Assembly: GCF_000272475.1 (NCBI RefSeq)
Contig: NZ_AKFJ01000015.1
Coordinates: forward strand, 1-64,000
Direction: 5' to 3'
DNA length: 64,000 nucleotides
Source: Novosphingobium sp. Rr 2-17
GTDB taxonomy: Bacteria > Pseudomonadota > Alphaproteobacteria > Sphingomonadales > Sphingomonadaceae
Both the position numbers and the translations under genes were made by a program. The notes beneath the pieces are model-generated. The model was not told the origin of the DNA. It did not search any database and saw nothing but the letters and a program-made list of their open reading frames with translations. This document shows, one piece after another, positions 21,814-33,322 of this stretch (position 1 is the stretch's first letter; each line of letters opens with the position of its first letter).

Positions 21814-22980
21814 ATGGCCGACACCGCATATTCGCTTGCGCCCAAACCTGAAGGCGCGACCGGCGTGCTAGTCCTCAGCGACGGACACGTCATATGGGGC
21901 CGTGGTTTCGGCGCGACAGGTGAAGCCGTGGGCGAGGTGTGCTTCAACACTTCGATGACCGGCTACCAGGAAGTGATGACCGATCCGTCCTATGCTGGGC
22001 AGATCGTCACCTTCACGTTCCCCCATATCGGCAACGTCGGCGTCAACGAGGAAGACCTCGAATCGCTGGTCGATGGCGCGCTGGGCGCAGTCGTGCGCGA
22101 AGACGTGACGGCGCCGTCCAACTTCCGCTCCAAGGGCGACTGGGGCCAGTGGCTGGCGGACAAGGGCAAGATCGGCTTGTCCGGCGTCGATACCCGCGCG
22201 CTGACCCGCCGCATCCGCAAGGGCGGCGCGCCCAATGCAGTGATCGCGCACAACCCGGACGGTCAGTTCGACATCGCAGCGCTCATCAAGCGCGCGCAGG
22301 ACTGGCCGGGCCTGGAAGGCATGGATCTGGCCAAGCTGGTCAGCCGCCACATCCAGGAGGGCTGGGAAGGCTCCACCTGGACGCTCGGCAGCGGCTACGG
22401 CCAGTCGCCCAGCGACGAGCGCCCGCACGTCGTCGCGATCGATTATGGCGCCAAGGACAACATCTTCCGCAACCTGGTGAAGGCCGGCGCGCGGGTGACG
22501 GTGGTTCCGGCGGAAACCTCGCTGGACGACGTCCTGGCGCTGCAGCCTGCCGGCGTGTTCCTGTCCAACGGTCCGGGCGATCCCGCGGCGACCGGCATCT
22601 ACGCGGTGCCGGTGGTGCAGGGCTTGCTGGAGCGGGACGTTCCGGTCTTCGGCATTTGCCTGGGCCATCAGATCCTGGGCCTTGCAGCCGGTGCCAAGAC
22701 CAGCAAGATGTTCCAGGGCCATCGCGGCGCCAACCACCCGGTCAAGCGCCTGGGCGACAGCGTGGTCGAGATCACCTCGATGAACCACGGCTTCGCGGTG
22801 GACAACACCTGCCTGCCCGACACCGTGGAAGAAACCCACGTCTCGCTGTTCGACGGCTCCAACTGCGGCATCGCCATCAAAGGCAAGCGCGCCTTCGGCG
22901 TCCAATACCACCCCGAAGCCAGCCCCGGCCCGCAGGACAGCTTCTACTTGTTCGAGAAGTTCGTGGGGATGTTGGGGTGA
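21814..22980 (+). CDS. carA: Carbamoyl-phosphate synthase small subunit
   Basis: The glutamine amidotransferase subunit that feeds ammonia to CarB for arginine and pyrimidine synthesis. 388 residues from ATG 21814 with a GGAG ribosome site. N-terminal CPSase_sm_chain domain (about 12-145), then the class I amidotransferase domain with Cys in FGICLGHQ (about 277) and the His/Glu pair in GVQYHPEASPG. Upstream ATG 21790 is less likely. Its last bases form the start of the wedge gene (GTGA), so downstream translation is coupled. Confidence 0.97.
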   Translation: MADTAYSLAPKPEGATGVLVLSDGHVIWGRGFGATGEAVGEVCFNTSMTGYQEVMTDPSYAGQIVTFTFPHIGNVGVNEEDLESLVDGALGAVVREDVTAPSNFRSKGDWGQWLADKGKIGLSGVDTRALTRRIRKGGAPNAVIAHNPDGQFDIAALIKRAQDWPGLEGMDLAKLVSRHIQEGWEGSTWTLGSGYGQSPSDERPHVVAIDYGAKDNIFRNLVKAGARVTVVPAETSLDDVLALQPAGVFLSNGPGDPAATGIYAVPVVQGLLERDVPVFGICLGHQILGLAAGAKTSKMFQGHRGANHPVKRLGDSVVEITSMNHGFAVDNTCLPDTVEETHVSLFDGSNCGIAIKGKRAFGVQYHPEASPGPQDSFYLFEKFVGMLG

Positions 22981-23495
22981 AGCGACGGACGATCCTGCTT
23001 TCTGTAGTAGGCGTCCTGCTGATGGTGAATGCAGGGTATTTTTGGTGGAGCAGCCGATTTTCCGACCAGTCATCTTTCGCGCAATGGGTAATCTACATGC
23101 CTGAGTTAGAGGCGTCCCAACGTCTTCATCCTACTAACTTTTTGGCGACGTCGGATTCGCACGATGCACGATATAATGTGTGGGATAACGGTGGCAGCAC
23201 CCCAGTGCATCTTCTCGTTCGCGCAGCTTTGATATGCAAGGCAAAGGGTTGGACACTAGCGACCTATCCTTTCGGCACTGCTAATCCAACATCGGATCAG
23301 CCAGTCCAGATGCCCGACCGCCTCTATCTTGTTGAGCTAGATAAGCCGCAACGAGCCTGTTTGCGGCGTAGCCTTCCTAAAGGTTATGCGTTGGCTCAAC
23401 TGAAAAAACCTGTCGTAGCCACCGGAATAGGCTGGGGTTCCGACGATTTGCAACTCATGCCGCAGAGCGCGGCCCGAAAGGCGCAGGCTGACTAA
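22977..23495 (+). CDS. Unrecognised membrane-anchored protein inside carAB
   Basis: A 172-residue protein I do not recognise. It starts with GTG 22977 overlapping the carA stop, and its stop codon abuts the carB ATG with no spacing, so it is wedged precisely into the operon. Residues about 5-27 (TILLSVVGVLLMVNAGYFWW) form one N-terminal membrane anchor after KRR. The remainder is likely periplasmic, with cysteines in LICKAKG and QRACLRR. Base use is clearly more AT-rich than in carA or carB (ttttggtgg, actaactttttgg), suggesting recent acquisition or relaxed selection. The long upstream open frame is a shadow of carA. Confidence 0.72.
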   Translation: MKRRTILLSVVGVLLMVNAGYFWWSSRFSDQSSFAQWVIYMPELEASQRLHPTNFLATSDSHDARYNVWDNGGSTPVHLLVRAALICKAKGWTLATYPFGTANPTSDQPVQMPDRLYLVELDKPQRACLRRSLPKGYALAQLKKPVVATGIGWGSDDLQLMPQSAARKAQAD

Positions 23496-26819
<3,324 letters not shown>

Positions 26820-26951
26820 GATCGATCTTGCCTCCCCACATCATTGCAGATCGGCCCTGACCTAACTCCGTCGTGTGTTGGACCAGGGCCGGCAATGAGT
26901 CGCCGGTAACCGGGGTGGGACAACGGCAAGAGACAGGAGGAAGTGATTTAG

Positions 26952-27428
26952 ATGGCCAGTGTCGAAAAGCTGCCAATGCTCGCAGTAGGCTACGAGCGGA
27001 TGTCTGCGGACCTCAAGGCGCTTCGCGAAGAGCGTCCTCGTATCGTCGATGCTATCGAAGAGGCGCGCGCCCACGGCGATTTGTCCGAAAACGCGGAATA
27101 CCACGCAGCGAAGGAACGCCAAGGCCAGGTAGAGGCCACGATTGGCGACCTGGAAGACAAGATTTCCCGCGCCCAGATTATCGATCCGACGACCTTGTCA
27201 GGCGACCGGATCATTTTCGGCGCGACAGTCACCATGCTCGATGACGATGAAAAGCCGGTTCGCTACCAGATCGTCGGCCCTTACGAGGCGGACGCGAAGG
27301 AAGGCCGGATCAGCTACAATTCGCCGCTCGGCAAGGCCATGATCGGTCGCCGTGTGGATGACGAGATCGAAGTGACCGTGCCTGCGGGCGAGAAGTTTTA
27401 CGTAGTGCAACGGATCGAATTCATCTGA
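26952..27428 (+). CDS. greA: Transcription elongation factor GreA
   Basis: Stimulates transcript cleavage in backtracked RNA polymerase. 158 residues: the N-terminal coiled coil (about 1-75) has the acidic tip in [18 protein letters not shown], and the C-terminal FKBP-like domain follows ([23 protein letters not shown]). The start has an AGGAGGAAG ribosome site. It lies 132 bases after carB, a common alphaproteobacterial order, and ends in a strong terminator. Confidence 0.97.
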   Translation: MASVEKLPMLAVGYERMSADLKALREERPRIVDAIEEARAHGDLSENAEYHAAKERQGQVEATIGDLEDKISRAQIIDPTTLSGDRIIFGATVTMLDDDEKPVRYQIVGPYEADAKEGRISYNSPLGKAMIGRRVDDEIEVTVPAGEKFYVVQRIEFI

Positions 27429-27453
27429 TCCGACCTGCTACCGCTAAAATGAT

Positions 27454-27483
27454 AAAGGCCGGCGATTTCGCCGGCCTTTTTCG
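27454..27483 (+). terminator. Intrinsic terminator of greA
   Basis: AAAGGCCGGCG (27454-27464), loop ATTT, CGCCGGCCTTT (27469-27479) then more T: an 11-bp perfect stem with a U-run. Because the A-run mirrors it, the element can also terminate the convergent DUF4170 gene. Confidence 0.95.
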
Positions 27484-27503
27484 TATTCAGTGGGGAGTCG
27501 AAC

Positions 27504-27725
27504 TTAACCTTCCGGCAGTTCCGGCTCTAGCAGACGATGAAGATGGACGATGACGTACTTCATCTCTGCATCGTCGACAGTGCGCTGGGCAGCCGATTTC
27601 CAGGCATCCTGAGCCGAGGCTCGGTCCGGAAACACGCCAACGACATCCATCGAAGACAGATCAACAAATTCCAGGCCGCGCGGATCCTTGACCCGGCCGC
27701 CCATGACGAGGTGGAGCTTCTGCAT
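27504..27725 (-). CDS. DUF4170 domain protein
   Basis: A 73-residue protein matching the small DUF4170 family of alphaproteobacteria: LHLVMGGRVKDPRGLEFVDL at the N-terminus, then VVGVFPDRASAQDAWKSAAQ, and a C-terminal MKYVIVHLHRLLEPE. The role is unknown. ATG 27725 is chosen because the upstream extension (PFRATKHIAATSP...) is not family-like. It converges on greA and shares the terminator. A large palindrome lies about 80-115 bases upstream. Confidence 0.82.
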   Translation of the reverse strand: MQKLHLVMGGRVKDPRGLEFVDLSSMDVVGVFPDRASAQDAWKSAAQRTVDDAEMKYVIVHLHRLLEPELPEG

Positions 27726-27803
27726 ATGAGAGGCCGCTTTCGTGGGAGTGGGAGAGGTGGCCGCTATATGTTTCGTCGCCCGGAAGGGCAAGAGCAGCGA
27801 CGC

Positions 27804-27839
27804 GGCGTTCGAACATTTTGCAAATTGCGTTCGAACGCC
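27804..27839. promoter_or_regulatory. 11-bp perfect inverted repeat with GTTCGAAC cores
   Basis: GGCGTTCGAAC (27804-27814), 14-base spacer, GTTCGAACGCC (27829-27839). Each arm holds the palindrome GTTCGAAC. It lies between the end of the stress operon and the DUF4170 start, both on the minus strand. It could terminate the operon (no U-run seen) or be a double operator upstream of DUF4170. Confidence 0.6.
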
Positions 27840-27861
27840 GGTACGCTGGTGTTGGGATGCT

Positions 27862-28398
27862 TCAGTGTCCGATGCGGTCGCGGATCTTTTGGGCCTTGTT
27901 CAGGGCACGGGTGGATTGCTCTGCGGCGACATCACCCAGTTCGTTCGCCTTGCGAGCGGTTGCGCGACCAAGCGAGGCAGCCGCGGCAAGAGCGGCCAAG
28001 CCGTACTTCTCAAGGCTATCAGCAGCCGCGCTGCCCGCTTTTTCGGCCTGCTTGGCGAGCAGGCTGGCTTTCTGACCGGCATCGTGGCCCAGTTCCTGAG
28101 CTTTGTCGCCGGCTTCGCGGCCAAACACGAGCGAGGTGGCGCCAGCGGATTCGGCAAGCTTTGCGGCACGGTTGAACCAGCGACGGGTCGTCCCGCGCGG
28201 GATCAGGGTGCTGACGGCTGCGCCCACGGCCAAGCCGCCCGCGACAACGATGACGGGGTGACGCTTGACGAATGACACGATTTTATCGGACGGTCGCTGC
28301 GCCGTGATCTTAGCCGGCAGCTTCGCAACGTTGCCCGTAGTGGTCGCTACGGCGGTCTTCGGCTTGGCAGCCTTGTCGCTTGAATCGATCTTGCTCAC
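27862..28398 (-). CDS. Membrane-anchored helical protein, fourth gene of the stress operon
   Basis: A 178-residue protein not assigned to a named family. Start GTG 28398 has an AGGAG ribosome site eight bases ahead. The N-terminus is Lys/Thr/Ala-rich (about 1-40), followed by one hydrophobic segment (about 49-68, HPVIVVAGGLAVGAAVSTLI) and an Ala-rich helical region with repeated GDKAQELGHDAGQKA-type heptads to the end. It resembles the charged helix/coiled-coil envelope proteins seen with YqjD/ElaB-like genes. It sits 25 bases downstream of the 97-residue gene. Confidence 0.7.
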   Translation of the reverse strand: MSKIDSSDKAAKPKTAVATTTGNVAKLPAKITAQRPSDKIVSFVKRHPVIVVAGGLAVGAAVSTLIPRGTTRRWFNRAAKLAESAGATSLVFGREAGDKAQELGHDAGQKASLLAKQAEKAGSAAADSLEKYGLAALAAAASLGRATARKANELGDVAAEQSTRALNKAQKIRDRIGH

Positions 28399-28423
28399 CT
28401 TCCAACTCCTTATCTTCTGATAT

Positions 28424-28717
28424 TCACCTGGAGGCGGAACCCATCGTCTTCTGGACCCAGGCAATTATGGGATTACGGAACAGCCAAAGCACCAGCGCGG
28501 CCAAGGTTCCGCCGACTACGCCTGGATGCTCCTCCACCACGGCGACCGCCTCGTCGAAGATGGTGCGCGCCTGTTCGACTGCCTCGTCGGCAATGCGACC
28601 GGCCAGGCCGCGTTCCTGGAGGTCGGCCTTGATAAGCGCGTATTGAGCGTCGAACTCTGCCTTGGCTACATCCCGGGCAGCGCGATCGGACATCATCTGC
28701 CGCGCAGACATGCTCAT
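28424..28717 (-). CDS. Small helical membrane protein, third gene of the stress operon
   Basis: A 97-residue protein. The N-terminal two thirds are amphipathic helix (SDRAARDVAKAEFDAQYALIKADLQERG...). A single C-terminal span follows (about 70-90, HPGVVGGTLAALVLWLFRNP). The layout recalls DUF3618/YqjK-type accessory proteins, but the family is uncertain. ATG 28717 overlaps the preceding stop (ATGA) and has an AGGGAGGAAA ribosome site; the longer frame upstream is a shadow of the holin-like gene. Confidence 0.72.
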   Translation of the reverse strand: MSMSARQMMSDRAARDVAKAEFDAQYALIKADLQERGLAGRIADEAVEQARTIFDEAVAVVEEHPGVVGGTLAALVLWLFRNPIIAWVQKTMGSASR

Positions 28718-29169
28718 CCCATTTCCTCCCTGCCGGAAACGGCAGCCATCAAGCGCTGAATCCCCGTTCGTGCCCGTAAAACGCACAGAACGGCGATGAC
28801 CAACAGAAGTGCTGTAACCGCCCCCATCGCGCCCCACGGACCCAACAAAGGTCCCAGCGCAATGACGCTGCCCACCACCAGGGCCATGACGGCAAAAAAC
28901 ACCAATACGGCCGCAGCAATGAACAGAACCAGGATCGTGCGACTTTCAGCCGCTGCATAGGCGGCCCGCGACTTCTGAAAGGCGATCTCCGCTTGCGCGA
29001 AGGCCTTTGCCTGGCTCACCAGAAGTCGGAGATCTTCCGTCAGCGTCGGGTCATCGTCAGGATAGCCGGCCTCGTCATGAACTTGACTGCCATCATCCTG
29101 ATCGACGACCGCGACCGGCTCCATCTCGCTATCCACCGGCCATCGCCCATCCAGGACTGTCGTGCTCAC
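28714..29169 (-). CDS. Holin-X / YqjE-like phage holin family protein
   Basis: A 151-residue protein. The acidic N-terminus (about 1-45) is followed by LRLLVSQAKAFAQAEIAFQKSRAAYA, the conserved helix of the putative actinobacterial holin-X/YqjE family (PF07332), then two spans (about 73-100 and 106-128). Despite the family name, such genes in proteobacterial chromosomes sit with YqjD-like proteins and are not lytic phage genes. It overlaps both neighbours by ATGA, so translation is tightly coupled. Confidence 0.78.
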   Translation of the reverse strand: MSTTVLDGRWPVDSEMEPVAVVDQDDGSQVHDEAGYPDDDPTLTEDLRLLVSQAKAFAQAEIAFQKSRAAYAAAESRTILVLFIAAAVLVFFAVMALVVGSVIALGPLLGPWGAMGAVTALLLVIAVLCVLRARTGIQRLMAAVSGREEMG

Positions 29170-29678
29170 TTGCCCCGGAACACCCGCGCGACCAAATACC
29201 CGGCTGCGGCTGCCAGGCCGATGGCCAGTCCAGGACTTTGGCGAACGAATTCGCGTGCGTCCTCGCTCAGGTCTTCCAGCGATTTTTCATCAAGCTTGGT
29301 GGCTGTATCCTTCAAGGACTGCGATGCGCCGCGCGCGTATTCGCCGTACTTAGGGCCGACTTTCTCGTCGAGCAGAACCACATTGTCATCGATCAGCTTG
29401 GACAATCCGACGATCGCCTGGCTCGTCTTAGCCTTGCCTTCTACCGCGTATTCTGCGGCTTTGACTTTGGCATCGGCGGCGAAGGAATTGGCTTTGTCGC
29501 GCGCTTCCTCTGACTTCACCTTAGCTTCGCTGGTCCATTCGTCTTTGGCCTGGGTGATCTTGTCGCGATAGTCTCCGGCCAGTGCCTGGGCTCCGGCCTT
29601 GGCCTCTTCGACGGCCTTGGTGAAGTGATTCTTGGCAGCGTCCGTGCCAGTTCCGGTGGGAGCGGTGGGATCGACCAT
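29166..29678 (-). CDS. YqjD/ElaB-like coiled-coil, C-terminally anchored protein
   Basis: A 170-residue first gene of the four-gene operon. Residues about 15-90 are a Lys/Ala/Glu-rich helix with repeats such as AKVKSEEARDKANSFAADAKVKAAEYA, resembling late-embryogenesis-abundant or apolipoprotein-like coiled coils. The C-terminus ends in a hydrophobic helix (SPGLAIGLAAAAGYLVARVF) like E. coli YqjD/ElaB/YgaM, which bind ribosomes in stationary phase. Start ATG 29678 has an AGGAAGGA site. An EcfG-type promoter lies 93 bases upstream. Confidence 0.78.
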   Translation of the reverse strand: MVDPTAPTGTGTDAAKNHFTKAVEEAKAGAQALAGDYRDKITQAKDEWTSEAKVKSEEARDKANSFAADAKVKAAEYAVEGKAKTSQAIVGLSKLIDDNVVLLDEKVGPKYGEYARGASQSLKDTATKLDEKSLEDLSEDAREFVRQSPGLAIGLAAAAGYLVARVFRGK

Positions 29679-29751
29679 GGCGGCATTCCTTCCTGTTAAA
29701 ACCTGGGGCAGGCTCGGTCTTTATAAGCGCATAAGTGAACAGAGTCACTGA

Positions 29752-31140
<1,389 letters not shown>

Positions 31141-31157
31141 TAAATAAGCACCGGGTA

Positions 31158-31185
31158 GAGAGCGACTGCTTCGGCAGTCGCTCTC
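31158..31185 (+). terminator. Hairpin terminator after eno
   Basis: GAGAGCGACTGC (31158-31169), TTCG tetraloop, GCAGTCGCTCTC (31174-31185): a 12-bp perfect stem 17 bases past the eno stop. There is no U-run, so it may act as an mRNA 3' end stabiliser as well as a terminator. Confidence 0.8.
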
Positions 31186-31290
31186 CCATGGCCGGATCGC
31201 GGCTTTGTGTGGAACGAGGATGCGGTAACCGGCGTAGGGTAATACCTCCGGGTCAGCGGGCCGTATGTCTGCTTGGCGATAGCGGTCTCG

Positions 31291-31857
31291 TTACCGGGCC
31301 CCGACCTTCGCCAACGGCGTGTCGCCCAAAAGTACGATCGAGCGTGACGCCGAAGCGAAGTATTCGAGCATGGCGGCATAGCCGCGTGCGCTTAGTTTGA
31401 CGTAAACCCGGCGGGCATCGCCCAGGTCCGCCTCGCGCACCAGAAAGCCCTGTTTCTCCAGTATCGAGATCCAGCGAAGCGCGGTGGTGGATGGAACCGC
31501 CGATCCGATGCATGCGCTGGTCACTGAAACGCGGCGACGTTCTTTGGTGGCGATGAACAAGTCCAGCATGATATCCCAGGCCGGCTCGCCGAACAGGTCT
31601 TCCGATTTGAAAATCTTGGTTCGCCGACGACGGTCATCGTACGTCTGACGCGCCAGTTCGGCCCAAACCGGGTGGTCCTGGCCTGCTGATGCCTTACTTG
31701 GTTCTCGACCGTCGGTAGCCTCCGCCGCGACGCCGAAGGCCGAATCTGGATTTTCTCCAATCTCCAGTTCTCTGGCCATAGCCAGAAGTTCGTTGGCGAG
31801 ACCGATTAGACGGTTGGCCCTGGCACGATTGCGCATGAGTTGGTCCATATTCTCCAT
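31291..31857 (-). CDS. MarR-type winged-helix transcription regulator
   Basis: A 188-residue protein. An N-terminal helix (about 1-40, RARANRLIGLANELLAMARELE) may dimerise. A linker follows, then a winged-helix domain (about 80-170): FGEPAWDIMLDLFIATKE, then VSVTSACIGSAVPSTTALRWI (recognition helix), EKQGFLVREADLGDARRVYVKLS (wing). This is the sphingomonad MarR-like group often annotated only as winged helix DNA-binding protein. ATG 31848 has a GGAG site and would trim three residues. Two microprotein frames and a structured leader lie just upstream on the same strand. Confidence 0.82.
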   Translation of the reverse strand: MENMDQLMRNRARANRLIGLANELLAMARELEIGENPDSAFGVAAEATDGREPSKASAGQDHPVWAELARQTYDDRRRRTKIFKSEDLFGEPAWDIMLDLFIATKERRRVSVTSACIGSAVPSTTALRWISILEKQGFLVREADLGDARRVYVKLSARGYAAMLEYFASASRSIVLLGDTPLAKVGAR

Positions 31858-31870
31858 CGAGCACGGATCA

Positions 31871-32017
31871 TCAGTGCTGGTCGCAACGAGGCGCCTGAGG
31901 CCAAAGCCCCACCGAAACGCACATTGCGATGATTGCCCCCAATGTAGCGAAGTGAAACCAGCAGGTCGCTGAGGTAGCCACCAAGGTTTCTCTCACCACG
32001 GGAATGACCATAGGCAT
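31871..32017 (-). CDS. Possible 48-residue membrane microprotein
   Basis: Reading frame MPMVIPVVRETLVATSATCW... with a hydrophobic helix (FATLGAIIAMCVSVGLW, about residues 23-39) and a short polar tail ending in CDQH. It ends with two stops 13 bases before the MarR-type gene, and begins 26 bases after the 54-residue frame ends. No strong ribosome site is visible, so this is a low-confidence gene, supported mainly by its composition (a coherent membrane span) and its position. Confidence 0.4.
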   Translation of the reverse strand: MPMVIPVVRETLVATSATCWFHFATLGAIIAMCVSVGLWPQAPRCDQH

Positions 32018-32043
32018 CGATGCGTACCGAGGTCTTGTTGAGC

Positions 32044-32208
32044 TTAATCCGATTCGGAGCCTTCACGCCTGAGATCGAACTCTCGGCAAAGGGCCTGGAT
32101 CGCTGCATCCAGGTGAGCGACGGCCACTAGCGCGCCGATTTCCTCGGCCGGGATGATGAGCGCATCGAGTTTAAGGACCAGCGACTTGGCGATGGTGACG
32201 TTTTGCAC
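32044..32208 (-). CDS. 54-residue microprotein heading the MarR-type operon
   Basis: GTG 32208 starts a 54-residue frame: N-terminal MQNVTIAKSLVLKLDALI, then IPAEEIGALVAVAHLDAAIQALCREF, then an acidic end. It reads as two amphipathic helices, with ordinary codon use and a GGAGAA ribosome site seven bases ahead. I do not recognise a family. It is followed by the 48-residue frame and the MarR-type regulator on the same strand, and preceded by a hairpin-rich leader. Confidence 0.58.
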   Translation of the reverse strand: MQNVTIAKSLVLKLDALIIPAEEIGALVAVAHLDAAIQALCREFDLRREGSESD

Positions 32209-32225
32209 GCTTTATTTCTCCAAGA

Positions 32226-32338
32226 GGTACGGATTTTTCCGTGCCAAAGTCCTGCTTTCTAGGACCAATTTTGAGCGACCCGCCGTTTGCAACGGCATGT
32301 TTGTTAAAAAGTGCCTCCATTTTAGATCAAAAATGGAG
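32226..32338 (-). promoter_or_regulatory. Hairpin-rich 5' leader of the microprotein-MarR unit
   Basis: Three inverted repeats lie in 113 bases. CTCCATTTT/AAAATGGAG (32315-32323 and 32330-32338) is followed on the minus strand by GCACTTTTTAAC, which looks like an attenuator-terminator. GCCGTT-TGC-AACGGC is at 32282-32296. GGTACGGA-TTTT-TCCGTGCC (32226-32245, one G-U) ends five bases before the ribosome site of the 54-residue gene, so it could mask or expose it. No known riboswitch class is recognised. Confidence 0.5.
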
Positions 32339-32841
32339 TTAACGCAGCATATTTATTCAAAAGCAATCGATTGAGCACTGTCTTCCGGTGGCTGTATCAG
32401 AAATGAACGAAGTGTAAGATAGTTTCGATAGCGTTTGTGCAGCAAAAAATCACGCATTTTTACGGATTTCACATGAGGTTATGTCGAATAAGTAAAAATG
32501 CATATCAATAATAATTTAAATTATGGATAAATACTTATAACGATAACAAAATTGTTGCGTCGTTGTTATGTGGGCAACCGCGTTGCCAATGGTCGGCTTA
32601 TGACGCCGAGTTATGCCGGTGACGTGAAGTTTCTGGCCTCCAGGTACGCATCGAACGGTTCCACAATCGAACTCGAAGACAACGCTTCGTCAGGCTTCTG
32701 CGCTTAGGAGATGGTTCGGCAGCCACGGGTCCGCGTGGCGACATGCGAAGACGGCGCCGGCTTTCGCGACAGGCAAAGGGCAAGCGCTGAGCTGGCCTGA
32801 TTTGCTACCCGCGAATGGGATCGATCGCCGGTTTTAACGTG
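32339..32841. other. AT-rich gene-free stretch
   Basis: About 500 bases without a convincing gene. The part 32440-32570 is the most AT-rich segment in the window (aataataatttaaattatgg), with ATAACAA...TTGTTAT inverted repeats near 32540-32570. It may hold the promoter for the leftward microprotein unit or for a transcript not seen. A 35-codon frame from 32600 on the plus strand is not convincing. Confidence 0.5.
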
Positions 32842-32877
32842 GGGTTGGCGACGGCACCAAGAGCGCGCCGCCAACCC
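32842..32877 (-). terminator. Hairpin downstream of ribH
   Basis: GGGTTGGCG (32842-32850) pairs with CGCCAACCC (32869-32877), a 9-bp perfect stem with an 18-base loop, 21 bases past the ribH stop. The minus strand continues CACGTTAAAA with no clear U-run, so termination efficiency is uncertain. Confidence 0.55.
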
Positions 32878-32898
32878 GTAATGATAGGGCGGTCGGTT

Positions 32899-33321
32899 TC
32901 AGGCGCCGAACTTTTCCTTCAGATCGAACAATGCGATCGCGGCGCGGGCTGCTTCGCCGCCCTTGTCTTTTTGCTCGGGGTCGGCGCGGACGAGCGCCTG
33001 AGCTTCGTTTTCTACGGTCAGCACGCCGTTGCCGATTGGGATGCCGTCCATCGTCAATGCCATGATCCCGCGTGCGGACTCTCCGGCGACGATCTCAAAG
33101 TGGTAGGTTTCGCCCCGGATCACGACGCCGATGGCAACGTAGCCATCATAATCGCCAGTGCTGTCTGCGAGTGAAATCGCGGCGGGTATTTCCAGTGCGC
33201 CCGGCACGCGGATAATGTCCGCCTTGTGGCCGGCTGCTTTCAGCGCGGCACGGGCGCCGCTGACGAGGAGGTCGTTGAATTGCTCGTAGAAACGCGCCTC
33301 GACGATCAGGAAACGGGCCAT
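32899..33321 (-). CDS. ribH: 6,7-dimethyl-8-ribityllumazine synthase
   Basis: Condenses DHBP with 5-amino-6-ribitylamino-uracil, the penultimate riboflavin step. The 140-residue protein shows [20 protein letters not shown], the phosphate/substrate region [30 protein letters not shown] and [17 protein letters not shown] with the catalytic His. It begins one base after the upstream ribB-type gene ends, so the two riboflavin genes are co-expressed. The other rib genes are not in this window. Confidence 0.96.
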   Translation of the reverse strand: MARFLIVEARFYEQFNDLLVSGARAALKAAGHKADIIRVPGALEIPAAISLADSTGDYDGYVAIGVVIRGETYHFEIVAGESARGIMALTMDGIPIGNGVLTVENEAQALVRADPEQKDKGGEAARAAIALFDLKEKFGA

Positions 33322-33322
33322 G

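Noticed and set aside
28714..29169. Holin-like gene considered as a sign of prophage
   Set aside because: No lysin, capsid, tail or integrase gene is near. Its neighbours are YqjD-like stress proteins, and such holin-family genes occur on chromosomes without phage.
31806..32108. A 100-codon minus-strand frame overlapping the microproteins
   Set aside because: It overlaps the better-supported 54-residue frame and the MarR-type gene out of frame, and has no ribosome site or coherent composition.
32600..32707. A 35-codon plus-strand frame starting MTPSYAGDVKF
   Set aside because: No ribosome site, no neighbour logic and no recognisable family. Kept only as a note.
32598..32783. A 61-codon minus-strand frame rich in Arg/Ser
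   Set aside because: Composition is typical of noncoding GC-rich DNA (MPFACRESRRRLRMS) and there is no supporting start signal.
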